A stretch of 64,000 bases of DNA. It comes from Porodaedalea pini (lineage: Eukaryota; Basidiomycota; Agaricomycetes; Hymenochaetales; Hymenochaetaceae). Shown piece by piece: positions 44,743-56,444 of the stretch. The position numbers and the translations under genes are program-made. The DNA lies in contig NBAY01000058.1 of NCBI GenBank assembly GCA_002794775.1, positions 62,001 to 126,000 on the forward strand. The letters run 5' to 3'. The notes under the pieces are model-generated. The model saw only the letters and a program-made list of their open reading frames with translations. It made no database searches and had not been told where the DNA came from. Position 1 is the first letter of the stretch; every line of letters begins with the position of its first letter.

Positions 44743-45189
44743 CGGAGTAAAGTCATCAAGGTGAACATTGAACATGATTGGAATGCAGTCCGTCATATTG
44801 TATGCCTAGCTGGCAATGTATCAGAGAATAAAATTTGTACTTTAAAACCTATGTCAAATAAAAAGCTGATCTTTGTTCCGCGCTAAGCTAGAGGATACTC
44901 GGCATCTCGAGAGATGGAGCTCGTGTAAGAGATGATAGTGATATTAGGTTATATAGGAATGTAACAGACAGCATGGGCACAACGACGATAAAACAGGATA
45001 GACTACAGTCAACATGATTTACACAACAGCGAATAAACGACAGCGCCGGTTACAGCAAGAGGTCATTAGATGGGATGCCAAACAACAGAAAGAAAATGAG
45101 CGGAGATAGAATATATGCATGAGATCTGAGAAAATGACATGAGCCCGATAGTTTAGAGATGAAGTGATTTAAAAAGTGTCCTCACAGTA
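44743..45189. other. Convergent intergenic region, no gene seen
   Basis: AT-rich DNA between the 3' ends of the reductase and Sec7 genes. AATAAA-like words occur around 44827 and 44857 (plus). Confidence 0.4.
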
Positions 45190-48100
45190 TCAGATCTGGT
45201 AAGCAGAAGATTGGGACTGATTGCGCTGGACGGGCGGCGCAGGGAATTGGGGGAAAGGGGCATTCGCTTCTTCCTCCACATCGAACGGTAGTGCTGCCTG
45301 GAGGAAACTAAGCACGAGTGCGATCGCGCTGTTCTGCTGGCACACCATTTCGAGCTCTGCACTTGTCCACAGCCGGGCATCCGATGGGCCCTGCAGGGTA
45401 CCGAGTAGCTCAGACTCGCTCTGCGGGCGGTCCTCAGGGAGCACGCCGTTGCCGTTAAGTGGCTCATACTCGTGACGGCCAGCTCCATGTCGATAGATCT
45501 GGCTACGTGAACGTGACCGGATGTGCATCTCGCGCGCGGTGTCTGGTGCAGGCGACGCGGCGGAAGTATCCACTCTTGTTTGGGCGTCCGTCGGAGGGTC
45601 CCATTGACCGAACCCACGTCTTGAGCAAGAAGCGTGTCCTGCAGCACACTGAACGACAGCAACTCAGCGGCGCGGTACACCTGCATCTGCGCGTTCCCTG
45701 TTCCAGGAATCTCGGGCGATAAACCCATACCCGCGCCTACACCCACACGCGCCGTCTCAATCTGGCGTTTCAGTGAGCCCGTCCACTCGTGCCGGATGAC
45801 AGGATCATCGACGCTGAACATGTACTTGCGCTTGCGCCCGCGCACGTCCGCGAATGCGAGCTGAAAGGTATTCCGCATGAACGCGCGCTCAACGTCGACA
45901 GTTGTGCTAAGCGGCATGCCCGTATAGTTCGGCGCGTTTGGACCTGCGCACGCCATCACCATGCTTTTTGGTCCGAAGGCTGTACCAGTGACACGGAAAG
46001 ATGCCTCTGACGACTTCGAAAACGTCAAGACCGGTGGATCAAAGGTCAGATCTTGACCAAAAAGTTGAATGGTTAATAAAGGATCCGCCTGAGAAATGCG
46101 CACCACAATCGGCTCCGACTGGCGGCGGTAGGTGATACGCGATGGAACAGGGCGTTTCAAGGATATAGGGACGGGAGCACGGCCATTCGTTGGGTTCCGC
46201 GCCTGACACAATTTCTCATGGCGTACGGAGGTGTAAATCTTCTCCAGAGAACTGTCTGGAACGAGTCCTCGCGGATCGTGACGCCGGAATGCCTCGGTAA
46301 AGTCCCGCGAGGTGACATGAGGTCTATTGTAGTTTATGGATGATACGTCGTGGGACATCGCAGCGTGCAGCGCTTCATTGAGTCGCACTATGGCTCGAAC
46401 AAGGCGTAGAGCCAGGTCTCTATCGAAAGCTACAATCCCAGCGTTTGCTTCGTACCAACGACCGGCAAACATATCCAACAGAGTCTCCAACGTGTTCGCA
46501 TGGCCAGGACCAGTGGGGATATGTATGGAGAGTAGGAAAATCCGCAGCGACGTGTCAATATTAATCCCCATGAAACCAAACGCATCGAGGTACGCCTTCA
46601 AGATGGCCTTCGACGTCCGGCGGGATAGATACTCGCCCAGTTTTGCACGATCTATCTCCGGAAGCTGCACCAGCAAGCGCCCTAAAGTCACATATCCCTT
46701 TGGGTCATGCACATTGACAAGCCGTGCTATGGCAGAGTCCGCGTCCTCGGCAAACTCGTGCACGAAATTACGAATAAACTCGGGTCGCTGAGAAACAAGC
46801 GCACTCGTCGGAGCATGCACATCCTCGTCACGGTCTATGTTGAGCCGGATATCCTTAAGGTGAACGACATTCTTAATGAAGAACTTCCTGTCTGGAGGGT
46901 AAACTTTCTGCGGATCCACGAGTGAGTCACGGTCAGGTAGCATCGGCTTCGCGATGACGAGGACATCAGAGAACAGGAAGAGGAATCGGTCCTTCACCGT
47001 GTTGCAGTTCGCAACTTGCAGCATTGGAGAGGAAAGAAGTAGTCTTCTCGGGGGTGTGGTGAGAGCAGTCGACCATAGACGATTATGATAGTCTGCGTGA
47101 AGGACCTGGTCGAGCCGCTGAAGGATATCTACAGCTTGCGGTGTCACTTCAGCGCTCTCCTCTGGAGAGTATAAGGAGCCTAAGGAGGATTCAGACCTCT
47201 GAGAAGACTGCGAAGGCGATTCTTCCGAGGAGGCTGGATCAGGAGTCGCGGAAGATGGGTCGTGCGATGAGGACTGCGGAACAGACAGATGACGCGACTC
47301 GTGCGGCTCATGAGAATCGTACGCATCAACAACTCCGTCGGCGTCTACTTCTGGCGTATGAGGGAACGAGTTCGCGTACTGATATGCCTGCAGAGGGTCG
47401 TCAGGAGACGACTCCTGGATTTCGCCCTCCCTCGACGTATCTCTCGACGATGACTGCACTACCACAGTGCTCGTACTCGTACTGGTTGCCGCACGGGTCT
47501 TGTCAACATCGTCCCAATCGCTAATATTCCCCATATCCTTCCGACCAAGCAGATCCGACAGCGAAGGCTTTTTCGCTGTCTCCGGACGCATCTTATTATC
47601 CGGCGAGAAAGTAATAGTATGGCCACCCTGTTGCGAATTGCTAGGGAAAAGGCGCGCGTTCAGCCACTTCTTCACTCCTTCTCTGGTGAAGGGCAGTGTG
47701 CTCGGTGCATTTGATGCTGGAGGAGGCTGGGGAATGTTAAAATAATCAATCTGAGCGCCTCCCGAAGATGGTGCGCCAGAAATTGTTCCCGGGCCAGGCA
47801 TCAGTTGATATTTGGGCAATAACCGACTATCCGATGCTTGGTGAGACAACTTTCGGTCGCGCACATTGTCTAATTGCTGACTGGACATGCTCGAGTTCGC
47901 ACTGCGCATGAATCCTGTGCTGTCGGCGCCTGAGCCCGTCTGCGTAGAAATATCAGGTGACGATACAGAGAGCCCTGCACCAGCGCCTTTGCTTCGCAGC
48001 GTCTCCTCTTGCAGTCTTACCATGCCCGGAAACGGGAAAAGCTTTGGATTAATATACCTCGCCGCGTCCGTGTCTGAGGGCGGGGGGATCGGCGAAACAC

Positions 48101-50610
48101 CTGAACGAGGTGGAGGCGGCGCAAGCATCGCTGCAGGAGCGGTAGGAGAAGGCGCGCGCTGAGGATGTCCCTGCGTTTGCTGCCACGCGGCCGGCGACTG
48201 CCCCTCACCCTTCGACTCACGTTTTCCGCTAATGAGGCTTGCCCCACTCTCCCGACTCGACTCTGTATCCCCGCGCTTCTCACGCGCAATACTATTCGTA
48301 CGAGAGCGGCGGCCGAGACTAGAGCCGCTGCGCGTGAACGTGTGTTTCATTTTACTCCACGTACTTGTTCCCGCGCCTGTGCTATCTGCTGATCGCTTGG
48401 ATGTAAGAGCAGGGGCCGTCGCGTCCGCTGCACCCGGATACTCTCCCCAGCCCTGCAATGAGTCTGCTTGGGAATGGGTACGATCAAGCGGGGAAGATGT
48501 GTCTGCGCGCGCTGGAGAGGTAGCCGACAGGTCAGAAATGTTGCTTTCACGCGCATTGGTGTTCATTGTCGCGGTAGATGTGGTGGAATGCTGGGAGGGT
48601 ACGGAGTAATGTGAGGGCGTGTTGTCCGGCGTTGTCTCTAAGTCTATAAGAAGTTCCTGAGATTCAGCAGTAACTCGTGGAGAGGGTCGCCGAGATTGGG
48701 GGCGGGATGTAGACTGAGTGTTGACGGCCGGAGACCCCTTTGTCCCGTCCTCGTTCTCCTCATCTTCATCTTCATCATAGACAGGCATTCTACTTTCCAG
48801 TGTACCTGGATAGATACAATCAATGCTGCAGCTCAACTTCCATGTCATGTACATACCTTGCTCAACCCAGCTAACGTTGCGTTCGGCAATTGCGGTGAGA
48901 CGGGTTGCTTCAGGCACTATCAGAGAACGAGTTACAGATAGAATAAAGACATAAAGAAAACGTTGGGCTAGAACGGACCTGCTTCAGCATTCCAACTGAT
49001 TTCTCTATCACTCTCTCCGTGCATGTCCCTCGTCAGCGTAGGCACTAATACACCCATAAGAACGAACATCGAATATGGTGCATAGAGAAACACTGACCAG
49101 GGTCTGCAACCCAACTGATCTCTCGGTCCAACAACTCACTTGCCGCCGCAGCTCGCATCCGAGCAGCATCTGCACCATACAGCACTCGTTCTTGCTCTTC
49201 GTCGTGTTCTTCTCGTGGACGTTCGAATGGGCTCTTTGGAAACACGTCCTGGCGGAAAGGACTATGCTGTGAAGGATCAGATAGCACCAGCGGCACCCGA
49301 GCGCCGGCCTCGCCTGATGATGAAGACGCTGAAGCAGTCGTAGAAGGGCCCGCAAGCGGGATGCGGGATGTGTGCGGAGGTGTGGGAACGGGATCATCGT
49401 CTTCCTCTTCAACGACTGGCCCACGGTGCGCCATAGGTGAATCATACTGATGAAGATGGACGAGGGGAGTGGGCGTTCGCGATCGAGGCGCAGGGTCTGG
49501 CGTGACCTGTCGCTCAAGCGGCACGCTTGGCGCGCGAGATGGTGGAAGAGCGATGAGCGGAGGGTACAGTTCTCTAAGAGCAAGTGCACCAGGTGTACTC
49601 GTCCCTTCACGGTCATCGACAACAGCAGATCCGCTCTTACGGCGTGAACGCCTTCTCTTACTCTTCGGAGTTTGAGTACCAGACAATGCGTCTTCAGGGC
49701 CTGAGGTCGAGGCTGGGTCAAGGTCTCCGCGCTCCTGAATTCGCTCATTCAGTCGGCGAAGCAGCTGCTGACGCGCGGCGACGCGTTCTTCACCAGCGAC
49801 AGTGTTGTTGCGAGTGAGGCGTGCTCGTGCAGGGCTTGGGCTCGGACTTGGGCTCGGACCAAGAGCGGGAGAGGCAGACGCCGGCCCAGCCCCGAAGTCA
49901 AGAGGCTCGCCGGTGAGCTTATGCATCGCCATCATGCGCGCAGCGGCGCTGTTTGAGCGGAAAAGACCCTGAAGGTGGCGATTCTGCAGCGCCTGCAGGC
50001 TCGGCATCGCCGACATGCCTGCACCTGCTGACGACGTGGACGACGACTGTGCCATGGAGGCATAGCCAAACGGAGAGAGCGGGGAGACAAGCGGCGGCGC
50101 CTGGGCAGTTGCCATTTGGAGTTGCATGAGATACGCTTGCGGAGACGTCAGCTGGGGCGAATCGAGAGAGAGGATGTCGTCGGGGCCTGCTTCTGCCTGT
50201 GATGCGATCTCCAGCTGGCGCATTTTGGCTCGCATGTCCTTTGAGCCGCGCGACCGTGAGCGCGAGCGCGAGCGCCGTTTCGAAGGTTGTGCTGGGGTCG
50301 TTGACGTCGGCCGCTCAGGCTCCGATACTTCTTGTGCAACGTCTGTCGTGTCGTCTGGCTCTTTGTCCTCGGTCGTGGACGTGGCCTCAGCCTCTGACAT
50401 TGCAGGCGCTGCTGTCGCCGCCTCATCGCCTTCTTTCCCTTCCGCTCGCACCACTTCCTCCCTTTTTTCCTCGCTGTGACTTCGTTCTCCCTCGCTGACT
50501 CCGCCGGCCTCGCCGTGCATCGGGGGTCTCCGCCCGTCCTTCATGCGGGGCAGCGATGCCGCGCGCCGAAGCATGGCGACCGCATTCGCCCTCTGTTCAG
50601 CGGGGTCCAT
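45190..50610 (-). CDS. Sec7/PH-domain Arf guanine-nucleotide exchange factor-like protein
   Basis: Exons 50610-49098, 49044-48979, 48916-48857 and 48805-45190, roughly 1750 residues. The N-terminus is Ser/Pro/Arg-rich with an SR run (KRRSRSRSRSRG). Three exon ends each carry a REISW-like motif. Exon 4 starts acidic, then holds a PH-like segment (RFLFLFSDVLVIAKPM), a Sec7-type helical domain (FLLSIHIPTG, PGHANTLETLLDMFAGRW) and a second PH-like domain (FDPPVLTFSKSSEASFRV, KRKYMFSVDDPVIRHEW). Such proteins act on Arf GTPases at membranes. The position of the Sec7 glutamic finger appears to be His, so exchange activity is uncertain. Near 45600 the frame shifts: one more G in the GGG run would join VGSVNG to DPPTDAQTRVDTSAASP and a tail ending SQSSAYQI. 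Confidence 0.8.
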
Positions 50611-51289
50611 GTGTTATCTATGACTGGGATTGTTCGTCAAGGTCGAGAAAGCATGAGTGTGAAGCGCGCGTGCGTTGTGGGCCGAAGAGAACTGCAAGTG
50701 CGGGGTGAAAGCGCAGCTTTCAATTTTAGCACGACTGGTACTAGATTCGGAGGATCCGCGTTGTCACACTCCCTTGTTGTCTCTTGCTTGCAGCAACAAT
50801 CACGGTTAGGCTTAGGCGAGAAATTTATCTAGGCTTGCAGCCGCCACATACGCTGTGCTCTACCATCTCAGCTACGCGCGAGCATCGGGAACTGCGAGTA
50901 CAAACTACATCGGTGCCCCCTCCACAGTGTGACCGAGACTCTCCGTCACTCTTCAGAAAACGTGGAAGCGGGCACGACAAGTGCAGGCAGCTGCACTCTT
51001 CCTAGAACCCAAAGGAGATGTTCTCTCTGATTGATCAAAGATCAAGAGGCTCATACTCATTAATTGCACATGCAAAGTAGTAAATTGTCTAAAAAGGGAG
51101 CAAAGTTCGGGCAAAAAGTTCATCAATCACGGTTTACCCAAATCTCTAAAGCAATATCTATGTTTGCCAGCTGAATCCATTAGTAGCAAACCTAACGCTG
51201 TTTGCTTCCTTCCAAGATATAAGGGATAGGAGACTAGGCATTCCTTCGAACTCAAAACGGTTTCCCAGTTGCAATTGACCCACTCTCAC
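50611..51289. other. Intergenic region, no gene seen
   Basis: 5' flank of the Sec7-type gene and of the small Ser-rich gene. A tRNA D-arm-like stretch on the minus strand near 50850-50885 was examined and rejected. Confidence 0.4.
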
Positions 51290-51790
51290 ATGGCACCGAA
51301 GGGCAAGAACGAAAAGTCGTCTCAGGCTACTGTAAGTAGCAGCACTAGTATACTCCAAAATCATAGTAACCCAGGCATTGTACTCCAGAATCGCGAGTCA
51401 AGAAGAGGCAGTAGAGCAGACAACAGCCAGCAAAGTCCAAGTCCTACAAGTAGTCGCAGATCAAGTCTGGTCGACATATTCAAGAGGCGCACAAGTCAAC
51501 CAGACACTGGCATATATGACCCTAATGCTCAGAGAAGGCCCAGCGTACCAGAGAACAGGAGTGGAGATTCCGCGCCTATATTTACTAACCCGTTTAGTAG
51601 AAGGGGCAGCAAAGCAATCATTGAAACTTCGCCTCCTGAAGACTCGGATCGCAAGGGGCCACTTAAATGGGAGAAAGCGACAGAGGATGACCCTAAGGAC
51701 CTCGTTGACGCAAAGTCCACTATATCCCGAATTTACAAAGGCAGATTCACACCCTTTTCTACATACTATTGTCCTCACAGCTCACGATAA
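51290..51790 (+). CDS. Small Ser/Arg-rich hypothetical protein
   Basis: A frame of 166 residues starts at ATG 51290 and is rich in Ser, Arg, Asn and Pro, with repeated RRGS/RRSS/RRTS/RRPS motifs that look like phosphorylation sites (for example SSRRSSLVDIFKRRTS). No fold is recognised. A 3' intron ending at CACAG 51780 is possible, adding a short tail in another frame, but no strong donor was found. It could be a disordered regulatory protein; a chance frame is less likely given its length and composition. Confidence 0.5.
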   Translation: MAPKGKNEKSSQATVSSSTSILQNHSNPGIVLQNRESRRGSRADNSQQSPSPTSSRRSSLVDIFKRRTSQPDTGIYDPNAQRRPSVPENRSGDSAPIFTNPFSRRGSKAIIETSPPEDSDRKGPLKWEKATEDDPKDLVDAKSTISRIYKGRFTPFSTYYCPHSSR

Positions 51791-52615
51791 TCCTTTTTAT
51801 AGAGCTCGAAACCAAAAAACTCAACACTAAGGATCGCAAAAACTATCACGTCTACTATGCACATAATGGTTCAGAGATCAAAATTCAAGGTAGGTTCAGG
51901 GCTCCAAGCAGCACACTTACAAAATATGGTTTAGCTAAAGAAAAATACTTTTAGTCTCCCGAATACCAATGGAGGACTACCAAGCAATTGAAAACAATGT
52001 CCTCTGTGCCACAAGTGGAACGAAAGGTCGCGATAATCTCGATAAAACGTGTAGTTTGCTAAAGGCATCTCTTGAAAAGTGGTCAGAAGCGTGATGATTA
52101 CTAATCAGTAAGTACCAAGTAATATGGGGCATTGGAATAATCAATGATTAATTAAAGCAGACAATCCTACTTTGCATAATCCGAAGCTATAGTAGTGTTA
52201 GTCTGTACTAAGTGCACCAACAGTTGAATTAATCGATGAAAGTTCAGATTTTGATGGCTCGTACGAACTCACCATAAACTTAATTTGTGGCGAGTCTTGA
52301 TGCTTTGCACTCTGGTATACGGCATCGACGTGCATACTCCATGTACCGCCGGCTTCACATCATAATGGAAGAATGGCTATGACAATATAAGAAAAACTAG
52401 TCTATGCTCAGCTCGACAATTCTTATGATCATGTGGCTATCTATTCAGTAGGCCTAATTCATTCTGAGGCCCTCGAGCCCCCTGCTATCGATCCTTATCT
52501 GAACAGGCTGCTCAAACAGGTGGGCAACCGCTTGGAGAGGTATAGTAGAGTCGACGGCGGGTGAATAGCAATGAAGGGTCGTAACGCTAACGTACATGCG
52601 CAGGTCATGTCTCCC
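51791..52615. other. Intergenic region, no gene seen
   Basis: No open frame of note beyond a possible 3' part of the Ser-rich gene at 51791-51954. Confidence 0.35.
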
Positions 52616-54438
52616 CTAATCTGATGTCACCGAATCCTCCTCTTCGTCTGTCGAATCGCCAAACCAGTATCTTAGCTGATATAACTCCGCAAATGCAGTT
52701 GGTCTTCCCCGTATGACCACGTTGGGAACATGCCTACCCAGCTCATATGACGAGAGAATGACATGTGGCGGCTTACATGTTACAGTCGACATGACTGTAA
52801 TCCTGCGAATAGCGGAAACTTCAATCGTCTTGTGTCGTGCACGCAGCATAGCACTTGAAGTATATTTGTCTTCGATGCTATCCAAAAGGTGAAGTGTTAG
52901 AGAGAGGTAAATAGCCAGGCTCTTCCGCTTCGTGGTTCTAACAACGCAGCGACGACAAATTCGAAGCACTATAGTGTGGTAAAGCGTTAGCTACTATTAC
53001 GGTAATGGAGGATAATCAGACAGAAATAACTAACCCAATCGCTCTCGAAACTGTTTAAGTGGGGGAACATCTCGCCAAGTCGTTGAAATTTGAAACGGGG
53101 AACCTCTATCTGACCACGAGGGCAGACCAGTGCAAGTTCATGTATCCTGCATTTCCTGAAAAAAATGAGCAATGCTTCCCACCTGGATGACGGAATATCT
53201 TCAAGACGTAATGATATCAGTGACGGCAGCATGATCGGACTGGTGTCAAATTCTTCATGGAACACCATGATCTCCAGATCCCATTTCAATCACCCTCCTA
53301 GCATCAGGATCCTGAGATTAGGGAGGAAAAAAAGTTTTGAGAAGTGCTGTTCTATGCCAATAAGACCTATTGCTTCAGACTCTATTGTCAAATCCAGGAA
53401 CAGATTGGTGAGGTTATTGAAACTGTGCACGCAAGAGATGCTGGCGAGGAACGATGATGGAACACTTGCAAATCGAAGATGCGATGTGTAGTTGGTTACG
53501 AAGAACAAATCGTCGCCTGAACGAGAGCGAAATACCTCGAGCTGGAAGTCCTTGACGTGTGGTAAGGGCGGCATGCACTGTTTTAGCACGTCTACGTAGT
53601 CAATAGAAAGGCGTATAATGGACAACGACTCCAAGCGATCTGAATATTGCATTAGGATCTGCGAAAGCCGTTGCACAAATTGGCTGTTTCTTTTTTGCCC
53701 CCATAAGGAAGAACGCTGGCAAGCTTGGCTAGATGTGTCGCAATGATGTCACGACGGAGGTCTTCCTCCTTTAATGGGTCCCCGCTCCGAGAGGTAATGT
53801 CCTCTGAGTGCCAGCGCCGTGGATGACAGGAACAGATACTTGACGTCCTCTTGCGTCGTCAAAGTTTCCATAATGGTAGCAAACCAGCTGGTCGAGATAT
53901 AACCCATGACACTTTGTCGTGGCATATAATCTCGCAGTTCCATTTTTTTCGCCAAGGCATGAGAGGTGAAGTATACGAACGATGATCTCTGCGGGAGCGA
54001 TGGAGGACGTCGTTCGGTATGAAGAAGGGCAATAGTTGTATCCCTCTTCTTCACTATTTTGTCGTAATCGTTCCTGACTCTGTCCAGGCAGTCGCGAAGC
54101 ACAGTCAACTCCATACACTTGACAAGCTCTTCATTTTCCGACTCCTCGAGTCTCGTTCTGAGGGTAATAGCGTTATAGAATATAGCGAGGCTTAAAGTAC
54201 GCACCTGAGTAACGAAAGAATCGCATTTCTTGCATCCTCTCAGAGCTGCCACACGTCCTTCCCGGGATTTGAAGAATCGGATATTCCGGATGAAGACAGA
54301 GTCATGGTGCTCGAAAGGTCTTACGTGCTTGATTCCTAGAGTGAAAATGATGAGCAGGAGCTCTGGCTGATTTCGTCGCAATGTTCTCACGATCATCAAC
54401 CTGGCACTGGCACCGGTGATCCGCAACACAGGCTTCAC
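52616..54438 (-). pseudogene. F-box/LRR-like gene, array copy 1 (broken)
   Basis: Pieces in three frames follow the order of copies 2 and 3. An N-terminal helical part (to about 54050) and the F-box-like LPAEIIVRILHLSC (about 53970) are followed by the LRR-like part (HVKDFQLEVF, SFNNLTNLFLDL), the IFFRKCRIHELALVC segment and a last exon ending in an Asp/Glu tail (52969-52616). An in-frame TGA lies at 53287-53289 (GGG-TGA-TTG), where copy 2 has AGG-AAA. Frame changes occur between about 53700 and 54050. F-box proteins recruit targets to SCF ubiquitin ligases; the leucine-rich part would bind the target. This copy is probably non-functional. Confidence 0.65.
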
Positions 54439-54578
54439 TCAGCAGTCACCAGTGAGTGCGACAGCCTGGACTGATCGATTATACTGATTCCTAACTTATT
54501 TTTCAGAACTGCTCATTGACAACATCCGATTAAATAAACAACGTTCATTTCGGGCAACCGTATACATTCGAATCTTTT

Positions 54579-55715
54579 TTGCTACCTGGTCTTTCCGAGT
54601 CACTCATTCCTGACCGAGACAGTATAAGTAGGGAAATGACAGGAGAGCGCAAGCAACACGCAATGCGCTGTTCGTCACCTGCTTCAAGACAATCAAGCTG
54701 TACAAAGTTTCTCATGGGATTAGGTGGAAGGTGCGTACTTGTCCTCCTTTTACATCCATCATTCTCTCATATATATTCGTATGATGTTTTCGGAGTTAGT
54801 CTTAATCCTAACCACCTGGAACTGAAGACAGGAAAGGGTGTCAACGATCTCTACATCGACGGCGTGTCTGATATTCTCACCAAAGAAGTGAAGAAATGGG
54901 CAGACATCGCAGGCGTGGAGTGATTCAGGATACCATGCTATTGGAAGAACAAGCTGGGCGCGCAAGTTACGATGGGCGAGACACCCAGCGAGAGAGAGAA
55001 AATGATTTTATTCTTCCTTGGTGGTGCATACGTTGGCCTCTCTGCTCATCCGTCATCAATTGTATCGGTCGAGTATCGCTTAGCTGCAATGGGTGCCAAC
55101 TCATTCCCGTCTTAGTCACTTGACGCTCTCGCGAGATATAGCTGTCTGGTGCGTACCGTTGGGTTTATGTCGGTGAACATCATCGTTGTTGGGGACTCAG
55201 CGAGTGCGAACCTCGCACTTACTCTCACGCGCTACCTCGTAACATATTCCGACTCGCTTGACCGTCTGATAATCCCACCTGGTGCTCTCGTGCTCCTCTC
55301 TCCTTGGGTCGACCTCAACACGACACACGTGACGCCTCGTTCTTCCATCTATACGAATGCTTGATCCGATTTTCTCTCTCCGCCAAAGAAGGGCCCCGAT
55401 TACGCGCCTGCCGTCTTTGTAGGACCATACGGTATCGACTTCCTTGCGAACGAGTATATTTCGCCTGCGAGTAAGGTGACGCCAGATGTGAGTTTCAAAG
55501 GTTTCCTTCGCACGTTCGTCACTCTCGGTGATGCGGAAACTGTGGTTGACTCGATCAGGACGCTGTCGAAGCGGATGGTGGCAGACATGGGCTCGGAGAA
55601 GGTTACTACATATGTAGGGAAGGATTCGCCGCATAACTTCGTCGCATTCGAGTTCTTCGAACCGCAGCTAACTGAAGCCGCGATTGCCATTGGAAAATGG
55701 ATCGAGGCCCTTTGA
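54579..55715 (+). pseudogene. Alpha/beta-hydrolase, array copy 1 (three stops)
   Basis: Aligned with copy 2, it has in-frame stops TGA 54921-54923 (for TGT), TAG 55113-55115 (for CAG) and TGA 55362-55364 (for CGA), plus a net 4-nt loss near 55383. The nucleophile elbow reads GDSAS instead of GDSAG. It keeps the true C-terminus lost from copy 2: VTLGDAETVVDS with the likely catalytic Asp and GKDSPHNF with the likely His, ending at TGA about 55713. Convergent with F-box copy 2 and divergent from F-box copy 1. Confidence 0.8.
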
Positions 55716-56444
55716 AAGATTTCCTGTCCGTGTATTATCGCCTTGACATCACCACTGTTTCCGGCACTGACGAGATGTCGTTAGAGCGTATTGCTAGCTT
55801 GTGTATGTCGACCGAAACACGTACGCGAAAGCTGCATTCGATTCAGAGGGGTTGAGGAGAATGAAGAAAGTGCCGTGCTCTAACCAATCATACACAGATA
55901 AATCTTATCAATCAAGAGTAGAATGCTCCTGCACTCTGAGTTGTCGCAAGCTCAGTGCTACGATTTCGCAACGTCCTGACGTGCTATGAGGTTGAAAGAA
56001 AGTACAGAGCCTACGCAACATGACATTGTATTTCACTTCGTTGCAACTGCAATTGGAGACAGTGTGGATTGAAAGGTAGCATAAATGAGAATATGGTTCC
56101 AGAATCTATAGCTTAAGATATTATGTCGCAACAATCACATTTATATGCTGGAATGCGTAGGAAGAATCTCGAGCATATAGAGCATTTCACATCATGACAA
56201 TCTGTCCCCTTCGCCGAACTAACACCGTCCTACATGCAGTAGTTTCTCTAGATCAGAATAAAGCCTCATTCAAACATACTCTGATCCTTCTCCTCCCCTC
56301 CTCCCTTCCTGTATTTCTCTCTCCGACTGGCTTTGAAGTTTGACAATAAAGGTTATCAGGAGCAACACAATACAGAGCCTTCAGCCTCGCAGCCGACCCT
56401 CAATCGGACAATTGTAAACAGGCTATTATTACGGATCTTCCGGA
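55716..56444. other. Intergenic region between hydrolase copy 1 and F-box copy 2
   Basis: No gene. The right end (about 56395-56440) matches the DNA fused to hydrolase copy 2 at 59469, showing that copy 2 lost the equivalent of this stretch. Confidence 0.5.

Noticed and set aside
48017..48289. Several short open frames within the Sec7 gene on both strands
   Set aside because: Shadows of the long supported exon.
50815..50890. tRNA-like D-arm on the minus strand (TAGCTGAGATGGTAGAGC)
   Set aside because: No matching T-arm (no TTCGA loop), a poor anticodon stem and no acceptor stem; at best a decayed fragment.
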